Shown: positions 11,024 to 20,266, counted from the first letter of the stretch. The stretch: DNA of 64,000 bases from an uncultured Collinsella sp. (GCA_934668875.1 CAKUON010000010.1:59070-123069); one strand, 5' to 3'. The notes: a model not told the origin generated them from the letters alone. Numbers and translations: made by a program.

Positions 11024-11057
11024 AAAAACCCGCCCGGATAATTCCGGGCGGGTTTTT
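11024..11057. terminator. bidirectional rho-independent terminator
   Basis: A ten-base GC stem (cccgcccgga / ttccgggcgg core) is flanked by A5 on the left and T5 on the right. It lies between the convergent isomerase-like gene and the MFS gene, so it can stop transcription from both sides. Confidence 0.93.
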
Positions 11058-11099
11058 GTGTTTGAATGCGAGGTTGCTATTTTGATACGTTGCCGGACC

Positions 11100-12494
11100 C
11101 TATTGATTCTTGCGCACGCAAAAGACGATGAGAGCGCAGCCAAAGGCGATGGCAGCGAACACAGCAGTGAGCATAAAGGCGCTGGTTGTTCCTGTGGTAG
11201 TGGCGGCTATGAGATGTTTTGGGTCCGATAGCTGCTGCGATGCGACGACAGTCGAGACGAGTGTGGTCCCGATGGCCCCCGATAGCTGTTGGAGCGTGTT
11301 GATGATGGCGTTGCCGTCGGCTTTTTGCTCGGGATTGAGATGTGCCAGACCGTTGGACATATTCGTCCCCATGCAGTTGCCCTGACCAAAGGCAAAGATC
11401 ATGTACAAGGCGGTTGCCAGGGTGGGGGTCAGGCTGGGGCAATATAGCGCGAACAGCACGGTGGCGAGCAAGACACATGCGCTGCCCCCAATGATGGGCG
11501 GCATGGCGCCAACTCGGTCGAGAACGGCGCCGCTTGCCAACGAAAGCACGGCGCCGAGCAGGCAGCCGGGCACAAAAAGCAGGCCGGCGGCAAACGCGTC
11601 CATGCCCATGACGATTTGTGCGTGGTTGGGCAGCAAAAAGCCGATTCCCAAACAAGCAAGCTGGATGAGCACGATGCTCAGGGTCGAGAGCGCAAAGATC
11701 GGGTTTGCAAGAACTGCGACGCGCAGCGGAGGCTCCGATGCCCTGAGCGAATGAAGACAAAATAACGTGAGGGCGACAGCGCTCAGACAAAACAGTCCTA
11801 TTGTCGAGGGTGCAAGCCATCCCTGGTGAGAGGCGCCAGAGCCAGCGAAGATGAACGCGCTGAAGGCAAGCGAGATAAGGGCGATCCCAAGGGGGTCAAA
11901 TTGTGGCCGTTCGAGTTCTGAGGACTGGCGTATCGTGGCAGCACCCAAGAGGAGCGCAACGGTGACGAGGGGAACGAGGCACCAAAAGACCGCACGCCAG
12001 CCTATTGTCGAGATGAGGTAGCCGCCAAAGGAGGGGCCGATCGCGGGCGCGATGGCGGTGATGAGGTTGCCGACGCCCATCATCGTACCCAGCAGGCTTT
12101 GGGGCGCTTGGTCCAGAATGATGTTGAACATAAGCGGAAGCGCGATGCCCGTGCCCACGCCCTGGATAAGTCTTCCTCCCAATAGGACGGCGAAAGACGG
12201 GGCAAGCGCCGACAAGAGCGTTCCCGCCAAAAAGGTGCACGCAGAGAAAATAAAGAGGCTCTTGAGCTTAAACGTTCGCTTAAAGAAGGACGACAGAGGG
12301 ATCATAAGCGAAAGAACAAGCAGATAACCGGTGGTAATCCATTGAACGGTCGATGTCCCTACGGAAAACTCTGCCATAAGAGTGGGAAAGGTGACGTTCA
12401 TGGACGTTTCCACCACGACGCCCGAAAATGACATGATGCCGCAGACTACAACCGAGGTGACGAGACGCGCGTCGAAGGTGCGATTGAATTCCAA
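11100..12494 (-). CDS. MFS drug/metabolite exporter, DHA2 (EmrB/QacA) type
   Basis: This is a polytopic transporter of about 464 residues with MFS motif-A-like and motif-C-like segments (for example GTGIALPLMFNIILDQAP). The start is taken as the TTG six bases behind AGGAGG. The alternative TTG at 12512 would place the ribosome site inside the gene. It follows the SDR gene by about 10 bp, so the two are probably one transcript. Substrate unknown; proton-coupled efflux is the family norm. Confidence 0.88.
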   Translation of the reverse strand: MEFNRTFDARLVTSVVVCGIMSFSGVVVETSMNVTFPTLMAEFSVGTSTVQWITTGYLLVLSLMIPLSSFFKRTFKLKSLFIFSACTFLAGTLLSALAPSFAVLLGGRLIQGVGTGIALPLMFNIILDQAPQSLLGTMMGVGNLITAIAPAIGPSFGGYLISTIGWRAVFWCLVPLVTVALLLGAATIRQSSELERPQFDPLGIALISLAFSAFIFAGSGASHQGWLAPSTIGLFCLSAVALTLFCLHSLRASEPPLRVAVLANPIFALSTLSIVLIQLACLGIGFLLPNHAQIVMGMDAFAAGLLFVPGCLLGAVLSLASGAVLDRVGAMPPIIGGSACVLLATVLFALYCPSLTPTLATALYMIFAFGQGNCMGTNMSNGLAHLNPEQKADGNAIINTLQQLSGAIGTTLVSTVVASQQLSDPKHLIAATTTGTTSAFMLTAVFAAIAFGCALIVFCVRKNQ

Positions 12495-12504
12495 TGTGAC
12501 CCTC

Positions 12505-13287
12505 CTAGGCAACGTGCATGCCGCCGTCGACCGATATGCGCTGACCGGTCGTGTGGCCGCTCAGGTCCGAGCACAGCCAGACGACAGCGCGGGAGATGTC
12601 CTGCGGTTGGGCTAGCTTGTGGAGCGGGATGACGTGTTCCTCGAGTGCCTTATCTTGGCCGGGGTCGGTTGCCAGGGTGTTTGCCATGAGCGTGGTGTTG
12701 TCGCAGGGACCGGGTGCCACGACGTTGACGCGAATGCCGCTGCTTGCTGACTCGAGGGCTGCGAGCTCGGTGAGCGCGATGACACCGGCCTTGCTGGGGC
12801 CATAGGCTCCGAAATTGGGGGCCATGCGAACGCCACCGATCGATGCCGCGTTGACGATGGAGCCGCCGCCTTGACGCTTCATTTGAATCAGTTCGTGTTT
12901 GAGGCAAAGGAAGGTGCCCGTGAGATTTACATCGCAGATTTTTCTCCACGTGGAGCTATCGGTTTCGGTGAGTGCTCCATAGGGAATGCGTACGCCGTCG
13001 GGTCCGATGCCCGCATTGTTAAATGCGCAGTCGAGCGAGCCGAAGCGCTTGACAATGCTTGCAATGGTATTGGCTACCTGGGTCTCGTCGGAGATATCAC
13101 ATGCGAAGGCCTCGGACATACCTCCGTTAGCGTTGATTTCAAGGGACGTGGCGCGTGCCGCATCGATATTCATGTCGACGACCGCGACGTTGGCTCCCAG
13201 AGAGCCAAAATCTTTTGCGGTGACGGCTCCTATGCCTGCCCCCGCTCCGGTTACCATCACGGTTTTACCGGTAAAGCTGATATTCAT
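12505..13287 (-). CDS. short-chain dehydrogenase/reductase (classical SDR)
   Basis: This 260-residue classical SDR has the cofactor loop TGAGAGIG near the N-terminus, NNAG at the end of strand 4, and the catalytic Ser...Tyr-x-x-x-Lys (SIGG..., then YGPSK). The C-terminus ends ISVDGGMHVA as in many 3-oxoacyl/alcohol SDRs. It is transcribed with the MFS exporter at 11100 and sits downstream of a LysR gene on the same strand. Substrate unknown. Confidence 0.92.
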   Translation of the reverse strand: MNISFTGKTVMVTGAGAGIGAVTAKDFGSLGANVAVVDMNIDAARATSLEINANGGMSEAFACDISDETQVANTIASIVKRFGSLDCAFNNAGIGPDGVRIPYGALTETDSSTWRKICDVNLTGTFLCLKHELIQMKRQGGGSIVNAASIGGVRMAPNFGAYGPSKAGVIALTELAALESASSGIRVNVVAPGPCDNTTLMANTLATDPGQDKALEEHVIPLHKLAQPQDISRAVVWLCSDLSGHTTGQRISVDGGMHVA

Positions 13288-13326
13288 GACGCTCCTCTCT
13301 TTGGAATGGTGCCCGTTTGGGCCTTA

Positions 13327-13341
13327 CCGATACCGTATCGG
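13327..13341. promoter_or_regulatory. candidate operator upstream of the SDR-MFS pair
   Basis: A small perfect inverted repeat (ccgata-ccg-tatcgg) lies 40 bp before the SDR start, between it and the LysR gene end. Its size and AT/TA core are compatible with a LysR or TetR box. No promoter hexamers were convincing. Confidence 0.35.
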
Positions 13342-13374
13342 CTAGAGGGGCGGGTGAGTCATGCGCTTTATTGC

Positions 13375-14307
13375 CTAATCTATATCCGAACGGTTATAGA
13401 TTTTGTTGATGATTTCGGTATCAGACCGAAGAAGCGTCGCGCGTGCGTATTCCACAAAAGTTGACGCTGCGTTGCTAAGGGGACGTTTTGAGGAGTAGGC
13501 AAATCCAAGATGAGCCTTCGGTATGGTTGCCTCTGGCCCGGCAAGTGGCAGGCAAGCGATTTGGCCTGCAAATCGAGAGTCTTGGATTCTTTGGGCTTGG
13601 GGGAGTGGCATGAGTGCGACGGAGTCTGTCGATACCATAAGGGCGCAGATGCTTGCAAAATCCTCAACAAGGCCTGTGATGCGGGGCGTAAACCCGGCGA
13701 TGGCACAGCAGCGCTCAAGCTCATTTCGGCTCATGCGGCTTGTATCGCAAATAAAAGAGGCTTCGGCGAGTTGGGAAAGTTCGAGATGTTCATAGCGAGC
13801 CCAGCGACTTGCCGCGCTGCAGTACAGGGCATACGGCGCTCCGTCTACCGAGACGCACATGACATCCCGTGCATTGATGATGTCGGCAGAGATAAGAATG
13901 TCGATCGAACCGCTTTGGATAAGTTCGATTGCGGAGCCTTCATTGACGGTTCGCTGGTCAATGGCCACGTCGGGACGAGCGTGGATGAAGCCGGGGAGCA
14001 ATTCGGTCAACAGCCCTTCGACGGTGCAGCCCAGGATAAGCGCATTTTCGGGGCGTTCGAGCAGCGATGACAGTCCCCGGTCGAGTTCGCAAAGAGCCCG
14101 GCGCGCATGGGGTAAGAAGGCCGCACCTGCCTCGGTGAGCTCGCACCCTTTGCGTCCTCGCTCAAAAAGCGAGACGCCGAGCTCGCGCTCAAGGCGGGCA
14201 ATTGACCTCGAAAGGCTTGGCTGTGAGACGAATAGGGATGAGGCGGCGGCCGAGATGGTGTGCGAGTCGGCTACCTTGACAAAGGCCCGCAGCTGTTCGA
14301 CGTTCAT
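13375..14307 (-). CDS. LysR-family transcriptional regulator
   Basis: This protein of 310 residues starts at the ATG (MNVEQLRAFV) behind a GAGGAG site. A longer in-frame reading to 14430 would run through the terminator hairpin of the next operon and is rejected. Residues 1-60 form the winged HTH (TISAAASSLFVSQPSLSRSI). The rest is the effector-binding domain (ILGCTVEGLLTELLPGF...). It probably controls the SDR-MFS pair just downstream on the same strand. The ligand is unknown. Confidence 0.9.
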   Translation of the reverse strand: MNVEQLRAFVKVADSHTISAAASSLFVSQPSLSRSIARLERELGVSLFERGRKGCELTEAGAAFLPHARRALCELDRGLSSLLERPENALILGCTVEGLLTELLPGFIHARPDVAIDQRTVNEGSAIELIQSGSIDILISADIINARDVMCVSVDGAPYALYCSAASRWARYEHLELSQLAEASFICDTSRMSRNELERCCAIAGFTPRITGLVEDFASICALMVSTDSVALMPLPQAQRIQDSRFAGQIACLPLAGPEATIPKAHLGFAYSSKRPLSNAASTFVEYARATLLRSDTEIINKIYNRSDID

Positions 14308-14383
14308 GGTCTCCTCGATGGTTCGTCGGTCTGGTGGCATATTTGGGGAAGACGGCCTTGCATTATTGTTTGGGGCGCTGGAA

Positions 14384-14430
14384 ATGCAGAAGGGCCTCGC
14401 GGTCCTATGGGACGCGAGGCCCTTCTGCAT
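14384..14430 (-). terminator. terminator of the MarR-ABC operon
   Basis: Perfect 17-bp arms (14384-14400 and 14414-14430), plus a short inner stem, lie ten bases past the stop of the ABC gene at 14440. The T-tract on the minus strand is short, so strength is uncertain. Confidence 0.65.
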
Positions 14431-14439
14431 CCTCGGGGC

Positions 14440-16359
14440 CTACTCTAGCTCAAACGCTCCGGTATAGAGCTGGTAGTAGTAGCCGCGCTTGGCGATGAGC
14501 TCATCGTGGTTGCCGCGCTCGATGATGCGGCCGTGATCCAGGCAGATGATCGCGTCGGAGTTGCGCACGGTGGACAGGCGGTGCGCGATGACAAACGTCG
14601 TGCGGCCTTCCATGAGCTTGTCCATGCCCTCCTGCACGATGGCCTCGGTGCGGGTGTCGATGGAGCTCGTGGCCTCGTCCAGAATCATCGCCGGCGGATC
14701 GGCGACGGCGGCGCGGGCGATCGAGATCAGCTGGCGCTGGCCTTGCGACAGCTGCGCGCCGTTGCCGGTGAGCATGGTGTCGTAGCCGTCGGGCAGGCGG
14801 GTGATAAAGTCGTCCGCGCCCGCGAGCTTGGCCGCCGCGATGCACTCCTCGTCGGTGGCGTCCAGGTTGCCGTAGCGGATGTTGTCCATCACGGTGCCGG
14901 TGAACAGATTCACGTCCTGCAGCACCACGCCCAGCGAACGGCGCAGGTCGGACTTGCGAATCTTGTTGACGTTGATGCCGTCGTAGCGGATCTTGCCGTC
15001 GGCAATGTCGTAGAAGCGGTTGATGAGGTTGGTGATGGTCGTCTTACCGGCACCGGTGGCGCCGACAAATGCGACCTTCTGGCCCGGCTTGGCGTACACG
15101 GACACGCTGTGCAGCACCTCGTGGTCGGGCGTGTAGCCAAAGTCGACGTTGTCCATGACCAGGTCGCCACGCAGCGGCACGTACTCGATCTCGCCAGTTG
15201 CGCGGTGCGGGTGTTTCCAGGCCCACATGCCGGTGTGGTGGTCGGCCTCCTCGAGCTGCCAGGTGTCGGGGTTGACCTGCGCGTTGACAAGCGTCACGTA
15301 GCCCTCGTCGGCCTCGGGCTCCTCGTCGAGCAGCTCAAAGATGCGCTCGGCGCCGGCAAGGCCCATGACCACGGCGTTGATCTGCTGCGAGATCTGGCCA
15401 ATCTGGCCGCAGAACTGCTTGGTCATGTTGAGGAACGGCACCACGACGGCAATGGAGAGCGCCATGCCCGAGAGGCTCAGGTTGGGCACGCCAAGCGCCA
15501 GGAAGATGCCGCCGGTCAGCGCGACCAGCACGTAGAGCAGGTCGCCCAGGTTCCCGAGGATCGGCATGAGGATGTTGGCGTACATGTTGGCCTTCTGCGA
15601 GACCTCGAAGAGCTTCTCGTTGCGCTCGTCAAAGTCGGCCTCGGCAGCGGCCTCGTGGCAGAACGCCTTGACGACCTTCTGGCCGTTCATGACCTCCTCG
15701 ATATGGCCCTCGACTACGCCGAGCTCAGTCTGCTGCGCGATAAAGAAGCGCGCGGAGTTGGAGCCGAGCAGCTTGGTCATAAAGGTCATAAAGGCGACGC
15801 CGGCAATGATGACCAGGCACATCCACGCGCTGTAGTACAGCATGATGAAGAACACCGTGACGATGACGATGATCGTCATGAGCAGGTTGGGCAGCGACTG
15901 GCTGATCATCTGGCGCAGCGTGTCGATGTCGTTGGTGTAGTGGCTCATGATGTCGCCGCGCTGGTGCGTGTCGAAGTAGCGGATCGGCAGGTCCTGCATG
16001 CGGTTGAACATCTTCTCGCGCAGCTTCTCGAGCGAGCCCTGCGTGATGACGGCCATGGCGCGGTTCCAGAAGAGCGAGGAGGCGACGCCCACGGCATAGA
16101 TGCAACCGAGGGTGGTCACAATCTTCAAGATCTTGGGCTGCGCGGCCGTCCAGTCGCCCGACTGCCACGATTCGCTAATGACCTGCAGCGCGCTCTGGAG
16201 AAACGTCGCGCCGATGGAATTGATGATGGCGCAGAGCACCACGCCGGCGACGACGAGGGGCAAAAGCACCGGGTAGAAGCCAAAGAGCATCTTGATCAGG
16301 CGCGTCATGGTGCCGCCCTTGCGGTTGCGTGCGCGCTCGGCGGTAGCGGCCTTACTCAT
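14440..16359 (-). CDS. ABC exporter half-transporter, catalytically competent partner
   Basis: This 639-residue protein has a six-helix membrane domain followed by an ATPase domain. Walker A is GATGAGKTT, the signature is LSQGQRQ and Walker B ends ILDEATS with the catalytic glutamate. The start ATG overlaps the stop of the preceding ABC gene by 8 bp and has an AAGGAGG site. The pair resembles heterodimeric exporters such as BmrCD/TM287-288, in which one subunit keeps the canonical Walker B. A roughly 50-residue insertion precedes the ATPase domain (LEEADHHTGMWAWKHPHR). The substrate is probably a drug, lipid or peptide. Confidence 0.92.
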   Translation of the reverse strand: MSKAATAERARNRKGGTMTRLIKMLFGFYPVLLPLVVAGVVLCAIINSIGATFLQSALQVISESWQSGDWTAAQPKILKIVTTLGCIYAVGVASSLFWNRAMAVITQGSLEKLREKMFNRMQDLPIRYFDTHQRGDIMSHYTNDIDTLRQMISQSLPNLLMTIIVIVTVFFIMLYYSAWMCLVIIAGVAFMTFMTKLLGSNSARFFIAQQTELGVVEGHIEEVMNGQKVVKAFCHEAAAEADFDERNEKLFEVSQKANMYANILMPILGNLGDLLYVLVALTGGIFLALGVPNLSLSGMALSIAVVVPFLNMTKQFCGQIGQISQQINAVVMGLAGAERIFELLDEEPEADEGYVTLVNAQVNPDTWQLEEADHHTGMWAWKHPHRATGEIEYVPLRGDLVMDNVDFGYTPDHEVLHSVSVYAKPGQKVAFVGATGAGKTTITNLINRFYDIADGKIRYDGINVNKIRKSDLRRSLGVVLQDVNLFTGTVMDNIRYGNLDATDEECIAAAKLAGADDFITRLPDGYDTMLTGNGAQLSQGQRQLISIARAAVADPPAMILDEATSSIDTRTEAIVQEGMDKLMEGRTTFVIAHRLSTVRNSDAIICLDHGRIIERGNHDELIAKRGYYYQLYTGAFELE

Positions 16360-18175
16360 GTGCCTCGCCTCCTTCCTGGATCTGAGCTTGCGGTGCGGAT
16401 GCCTCGGTGTCGGCTGCGGCGGTCTCGGCTGCCTCCTCGCCCTCGGCACTCATCTTATTTTGCGAGGTAAAGGTCTCGCGGTAGATCTCGCTCGTCTTGA
16501 GCAGCTCATCGTGGTTGCCGATGTCCTTGATGCGGCCGCCCTCCATGACGATGATGCGGTCGGCGTCCTGCACGGAGCTGATGCGCTGGGCGATGATGAG
16601 CTTGGTCGTGTTGGGCAGGTAGCTCGCCAGGCCCTCGCGGATCTTGGCGTCGGTCTTGGTGTCGACGGCGCTCGTGGAGTCGTCCAGGATCAGAATCTTG
16701 GGGCGACGCAGCAGGGCGCGCGCGATGCACAGGCGCTGCTTCTGGCCGCCGGAGACGTTGGAGCCGCCCTGCTCAATCCAAGTGTCGTAGCCCTTGGGGA
16801 AGCCGTCGACAAACTCGTCGGCGCAGGCCAGATGTGCGGCCTCGCGGACTTCTTCGTCGGTGGCGTTCGGGTCGCCCCAGCGCAGGTTCTCGGCGATGGT
16901 GCCGCTAAACAGCACGTTTTTCTGCAGCACCATGGCTACCTGGTGGCGCAGCGCGTCCAGGTCGTAGTCGCGCACGTCCACGCCGCCGACGCGCACGGTG
17001 CCCTCCGTGACATCGTACAGGCGGGCGATCAGGTTCACGAGCGTCGACTTGGCCGAGCCGGTGCCGCCGATAATACCGATGGTCTCGCCGCTCTTAATGT
17101 GCAGGTCGATATCGTCGAGCGCCTGGCGGCGGGCATGCTCGGAATACTTAAAGCTCACGTGATCGAAGTCGATGGAGCCGTCGACAACCTCGTGCACGGG
17201 CTCGGCGGGGTCGGCGATCGTGGGCTCGGCGGCCAGCACCTCGGTAATGCGGTGCGCCGACTCGTCGGCCATGGTCACCATGACAAAGATCATCGACAGC
17301 TGCATCAGGCTCATCAGAATCTGGAAGCCGTAGGTAAAGATGGAGGAGAGCTGGCCCACGTCGAACAGGGTGCCCTGGCTCGTGATGATGAGCTCGGAAC
17401 CCAGGTAGATGATGACGACGAACGCGCCGTTGACGCAAATGTTCATCATGGGGTTGTTGAAGGCGAGCAGCTTCTCGGCGCGGGTGAAGTCCATCTGGAC
17501 GTCGCGCGCGGCGGTGGCGAACTTCTCCTTCTCGTAGTCCTGGCGCACGTAACTCTTGACCACGCGCATGCCGGTGACGTTTTCCTCAACGGATTCGTTG
17601 AGCGCGTCGTACTTGTGGAAGACGCGGGCAAAGATCGGGCGCACCTTATGGATGATGAAGAACAGGCCAAAGCCCAGCAGCGGAATGATGACCAGGTAGA
17701 CCATGGCGACGCTGCCGCCCATGGCGTATGCCATGGTAAAGGCAAAGACCAGCACCAGCGGCGAGCGCACGGCGATGCGAATGAGCATCATAAAGGCCTG
17801 CTGCACGTTGTTGATGTCGGTGGTGAGGCGGGTGACGAGCGAGGAGCTCGAGAACTCGTCGATGTTGGCGAAGCTGAACGTCTGGATCTTGTAGAACAGG
17901 TCGCGACGCAGGTTCTTGGCAAAGCCGCAGCTGGCATGGCTGCAGGTGATGCCCGCGGCGGCGCCAAAGGCGAGTGACGTCAGCGCGATGAGTATGAGAA
18001 GGCCGGCGGTGGGCAGCATCTCGGTAACGGCGGTGCCGTCCTTGATGGCGTCGATCATGTCGGCGGTGATAAACGGGATCATCATCTGGCAGATTACCTC
18101 GCCAAGCACCAGCAGCGGCGTGGCGATCGTGACCTTCATGTAATCGCGGATGCTGCCCATAAGGGTTTTAATCAT
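16352..18175 (-). CDS. ABC exporter half-transporter, degenerate partner
   Basis: This 607-residue membrane-plus-ATPase protein is encoded just before its partner. Walker A reads GGTGSAKST (Ala for the usual Gly), the signature is VSGGQKQR and Walker B is ILILDDSTS. Asp thus replaces the catalytic glutamate. This marks it as the degenerate-site subunit of a heterodimeric type IV exporter. The C-terminal tail is Ala/Glu-rich (AEGEEAAETAAADTEAS). It overlaps the MarR gene by 8 bp, so all three genes are translationally coupled. Confidence 0.92.
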   Translation of the reverse strand: MIKTLMGSIRDYMKVTIATPLLVLGEVICQMMIPFITADMIDAIKDGTAVTEMLPTAGLLILIALTSLAFGAAAGITCSHASCGFAKNLRRDLFYKIQTFSFANIDEFSSSSLVTRLTTDINNVQQAFMMLIRIAVRSPLVLVFAFTMAYAMGGSVAMVYLVIIPLLGFGLFFIIHKVRPIFARVFHKYDALNESVEENVTGMRVVKSYVRQDYEKEKFATAARDVQMDFTRAEKLLAFNNPMMNICVNGAFVVIIYLGSELIITSQGTLFDVGQLSSIFTYGFQILMSLMQLSMIFVMVTMADESAHRITEVLAAEPTIADPAEPVHEVVDGSIDFDHVSFKYSEHARRQALDDIDLHIKSGETIGIIGGTGSAKSTLVNLIARLYDVTEGTVRVGGVDVRDYDLDALRHQVAMVLQKNVLFSGTIAENLRWGDPNATDEEVREAAHLACADEFVDGFPKGYDTWIEQGGSNVSGGQKQRLCIARALLRRPKILILDDSTSAVDTKTDAKIREGLASYLPNTTKLIIAQRISSVQDADRIIVMEGGRIKDIGNHDELLKTSEIYRETFTSQNKMSAEGEEAAETAAADTEASAPQAQIQEGGEAHE

Positions 18176-18674
18176 CCAGTTCCTCCCAGGTTACGCGGAT
18201 TTTCTCGAGCATCTCGGCAAGCTGTTCGCACTCGTCGTGAGTGAGGGCGCTAAAGGCCTGCTCCCTAAAGCGGATGCGGGCCGCCTGGTCGATGCGGGCG
18301 TTTTCCCGGCCGGTTTCGGTCAGGCGAATGGTGAGCTGCCGTCGATCCTTGGGGTTACGGCTGCGCTCAATGAGGCCGTTGAGCTCGAGCTTGGACAGGA
18401 TCTCGGAAAGCGACCCCGGCTTGAGGTCGAAGTGCATGCCGAGTTCCTGCTGCGACATCTCGCCGCCGGGCTGCTTGGCCAGCAGGCAGATAATGGGCGC
18501 CTTGCCGGACACGCCTCCGCCATGAAAATGCATGTAATGGCCGCAAAAGCCCAGGCCATTGAGGATGCGCTTGGCAAGCTTGTCTTCTGAGCTAACCGCT
18601 TCGGGTGCATCCGCCGGTTGTGACGGGTCGCCGCCGGGCTCGTGCGAACAAAGGTTAAGAGGTTCATCGCACAT
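18168..18674 (-). CDS. MarR-family regulator of the ABC exporter
   Basis: This 168-residue protein has a variable N-terminus and a MarR winged helix (about 60-150: MSQQELGMHFDLKPGSLSEILSKLE, then NPKDRRQ on the wing). It is the first gene of a three-gene unit with the heterodimeric exporter. A promoter and a palindrome lie just upstream, pointing to autorepression released by an exported compound. Confidence 0.9.
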   Translation of the reverse strand: MCDEPLNLCSHEPGGDPSQPADAPEAVSSEDKLAKRILNGLGFCGHYMHFHGGGVSGKAPIICLLAKQPGGEMSQQELGMHFDLKPGSLSEILSKLELNGLIERSRNPKDRRQLTIRLTETGRENARIDQAARIRFREQAFSALTHDECEQLAEMLEKIRVTWEELDD

Positions 18675-18695
18675 GAATTAGTGTTGCTCCTTTCT

Positions 18696-18731
18696 TTAGT
18701 TAGGTAGAGGAATTGTTTTGTGCCTAACCAA
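18696..18731. promoter_or_regulatory. candidate MarR operator
   Basis: An imperfect inverted repeat (ttagttagg at 18696 and cctaaccaa at 18723, 8 of 9 bases pairing) lies between the -10 box and the MarR start, where binding would block transcription. Confidence 0.45.
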
Positions 18732-18758
18732 TCTAGGAGCGCATAGATTAATTGTCAA
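18730..18758 (-). promoter_or_regulatory. sigma-70-type promoter of the MarR-ABC operon
   Basis: On the minus strand TTGACA (18753-18758) and TAGATT (18730-18735) are separated by exactly 17 bp, upstream of an AAAGGAG site. Confidence 0.7.
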
Positions 18759-18773
18759 GGTACCAAACTAGTG

Positions 18774-18936
18774 GTTACGCGGTTTTACCAAACCGCGTAA
18801 CGGCTCGACGCTGCAAACGCTCCTAAGCGGCAATCTGGCGTTCAATCGTCGGGCATGGCCACAAGGCCTATGCCCTCCTCTTTCGCGCCACCTTGCTCGC
18901 TTAGGAACGTTTTCGCTGTCCGTCCTCAACCTGTGA
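18774..18936. repeat. three-stem structured intergenic element, copy A
   Basis: A 12-bp hairpin with TACC loop (18774-18801) is followed by a long-range stem (18815-18829 with 18898-18912). The long-range stem encloses another hairpin (18851-18860 with 18865-18875, loop ACAA). Copies B (59177) and C (43637) keep the same fold. Linker sequences such as AATCTGGCGTTCAA and CCACCTTG are conserved among copies. Confidence 0.85.
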
Positions 18937-19119
18937 TTCCGCCACGGTCCGCTTCGGTGCATGTGATCCCTTGGGGACGGAGGAAAAGGGATCATTTTCC
19001 GAAACCTTTCCGCAACAATTTGCACTTCGTACCGCTCGCCTCCGCTTACAACGTCCCCTGCGCTACACTTAGTCGCACTGTGGCGCTGCTGCGCCGCGCC
19101 CGAACCAAGGGGGACACTC
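18802..19119. other. intergenic region between MarR and the pyridoxal-kinase-like gene
   Basis: The 445-bp divergent gap holds the MarR promoter/operator, structured element A and a GATCCC-type palindrome (18963). No reading frame in it has coding character. A promoter for the gene at 19120 must lie near 19020-19080, but no convincing hexamer pair was found. Confidence 0.6.
18963..18995. repeat. GATCCC...GGATC palindromic repeat, intergenic copy
   Basis: A short inverted repeat (gatccctt ... aagggatc) with a GGGGACGGAGG-containing centre. A near-identical 33-bp copy lies inside the M20 peptidase gene at 42083-42115. Confidence 0.7.
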
Positions 19120-19944
19120 ATGAAGAATACTCAGCTGCTGCTGATTAACGATATGTGCGGCTACGGCAAGGTCGCGCTTTCCGCCATGCTGCCGGTGCTG
19201 TCGCACATGGGCTACCGTATCCATAACCTGCCGACGGCGCTCGTTTCTGACACGCTCAACTACCCCAAGTTCTACATCCACGACACCACCGAGTACGTGC
19301 GTCAGAGTCTTGCCATCTGGGAAGAGCTCGGCTTTGAGTTCGACGCCATCTCGACCGGCTTTATCGTGACCGAGGAAGAGACGCGCATCATCTCGGACTT
19401 TTGCCACCGCCGTGCGCAAAAGGGCACCAAGGTGTTTGTCGATCCCATCATGGGAGACAACGGCAAGCTCTATGCGGGCGTGCCCGAGTCCACGATCGGT
19501 CTCATGAGGCACCTGCTCGAGTGCGCCGATTACGCGGTTCCCAACTACACCGAGGCCTGTCTGCTCACCGATACGCCTATTGCAGAGCAGATCACGCCCG
19601 ATGAGGCCCACGTTCTTGTGAACGCCGTGCGCGAGTTGGGTGCCAAGTCGGTGGTCATTACGAGCGCCGTGGTCAATGGCACGAACGCGGTTATCGGTTA
19701 CGATCATGTAGCGGGGGAGTACTTTACGATTCCCTTTGAGCTCATTCCGGTCTATTTCCCAGGCACGGGCGACACGTTCTCGGCGGTGCTCGTCGGCCGC
19801 GTTATGGCAGGTTGGAGTCTGCAGCGCGCGACGTCCGATGCCATGCGTGTGGTGGCTGAGCTTATCGAGCGCAATGCCGACCAAGAGGACAAGTCCGCCG
19901 GCCTGCCTATCGAGGCTTGCTTGGACGTGATCGACCATGAGTAA
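19120..19944 (+). CDS. pyridoxal/pyridoxamine kinase-like protein (PfkB/ribokinase superfamily)
   Basis: This 274-residue protein begins MKNTQLLLINDMCGYGKVAL, which matches the GxGxVG substrate loop of PdxY-type kinases. It ends with the ATP/catalytic segment PGTGDTFSAVL. It would phosphorylate B6 vitamers to their 5'-phosphates in the cytoplasm. It overlaps the TIGR04076 gene by 8 bp. A pyridoxine-salvage role is likely; another alcohol substrate is possible. Confidence 0.88.
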   Translation: MKNTQLLLINDMCGYGKVALSAMLPVLSHMGYRIHNLPTALVSDTLNYPKFYIHDTTEYVRQSLAIWEELGFEFDAISTGFIVTEEETRIISDFCHRRAQKGTKVFVDPIMGDNGKLYAGVPESTIGLMRHLLECADYAVPNYTEACLLTDTPIAEQITPDEAHVLVNAVRELGAKSVVITSAVVNGTNAVIGYDHVAGEYFTIPFELIPVYFPGTGDTFSAVLVGRVMAGWSLQRATSDAMRVVAELIERNADQEDKSAGLPIEACLDVIDHE

Positions 19945-20266
19945 CGCTGGCGAGGGCGGCGTCAAGCCTGCGGGCGAGAACAAGTCGCTCGGCGCGCCGC
20001 GTGGCAAGCGTCCGCGTATCCGCGTGAGCTGCGTGGACCAGCTGGGTGCGTGCCGCTGCCACCATGGTCACAAGCCGGGCGACGTCTTTGACTTCGACCG
20101 AGACCGCGGCAAGATGTGCGCCATGGCCTGCCATGTGGGCTTTCCCTATATTGATATCCTGCGCTATGGCGGAACCGTGCCTGGCAACGAGCCTGGTACG
20201 GCAAAGTTCTGCTGCCCCGAGGTCGATACGCTGAACGTTTGGCTTGCCGAGATCGTCGACGAGTAA
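19937..20266 (+). CDS. TIGR04076-family small cysteine-rich protein
   Basis: This 109-residue protein has six cysteines or more, arranged as CVDQLGACRCHHGHKPGD, then KMCAMACHVGFPYIDILRYGG, then FCCPEV. This fits TIGR04076, in which a C...GD...C....P....GG....CPD pattern is conserved; metal binding is suspected but function unknown. The first 25 residues are a low-complexity basic leader. Translation is coupled to the kinase gene upstream. Confidence 0.75.
   Translation: MSNAGEGGVKPAGENKSLGAPRGKRPRIRVSCVDQLGACRCHHGHKPGDVFDFDRDRGKMCAMACHVGFPYIDILRYGGTVPGNEPGTAKFCCPEVDTLNVWLAEIVDE

Noticed and set aside
14506..16470. Long open frame (over 600 codons) antisense to the ABC gene
   Set aside because: It mirrors the codon structure of a GC-rich gene, has no ribosome site, and its product is low-complexity His/Asp/Val-rich. 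The sense gene has full ABC motifs.
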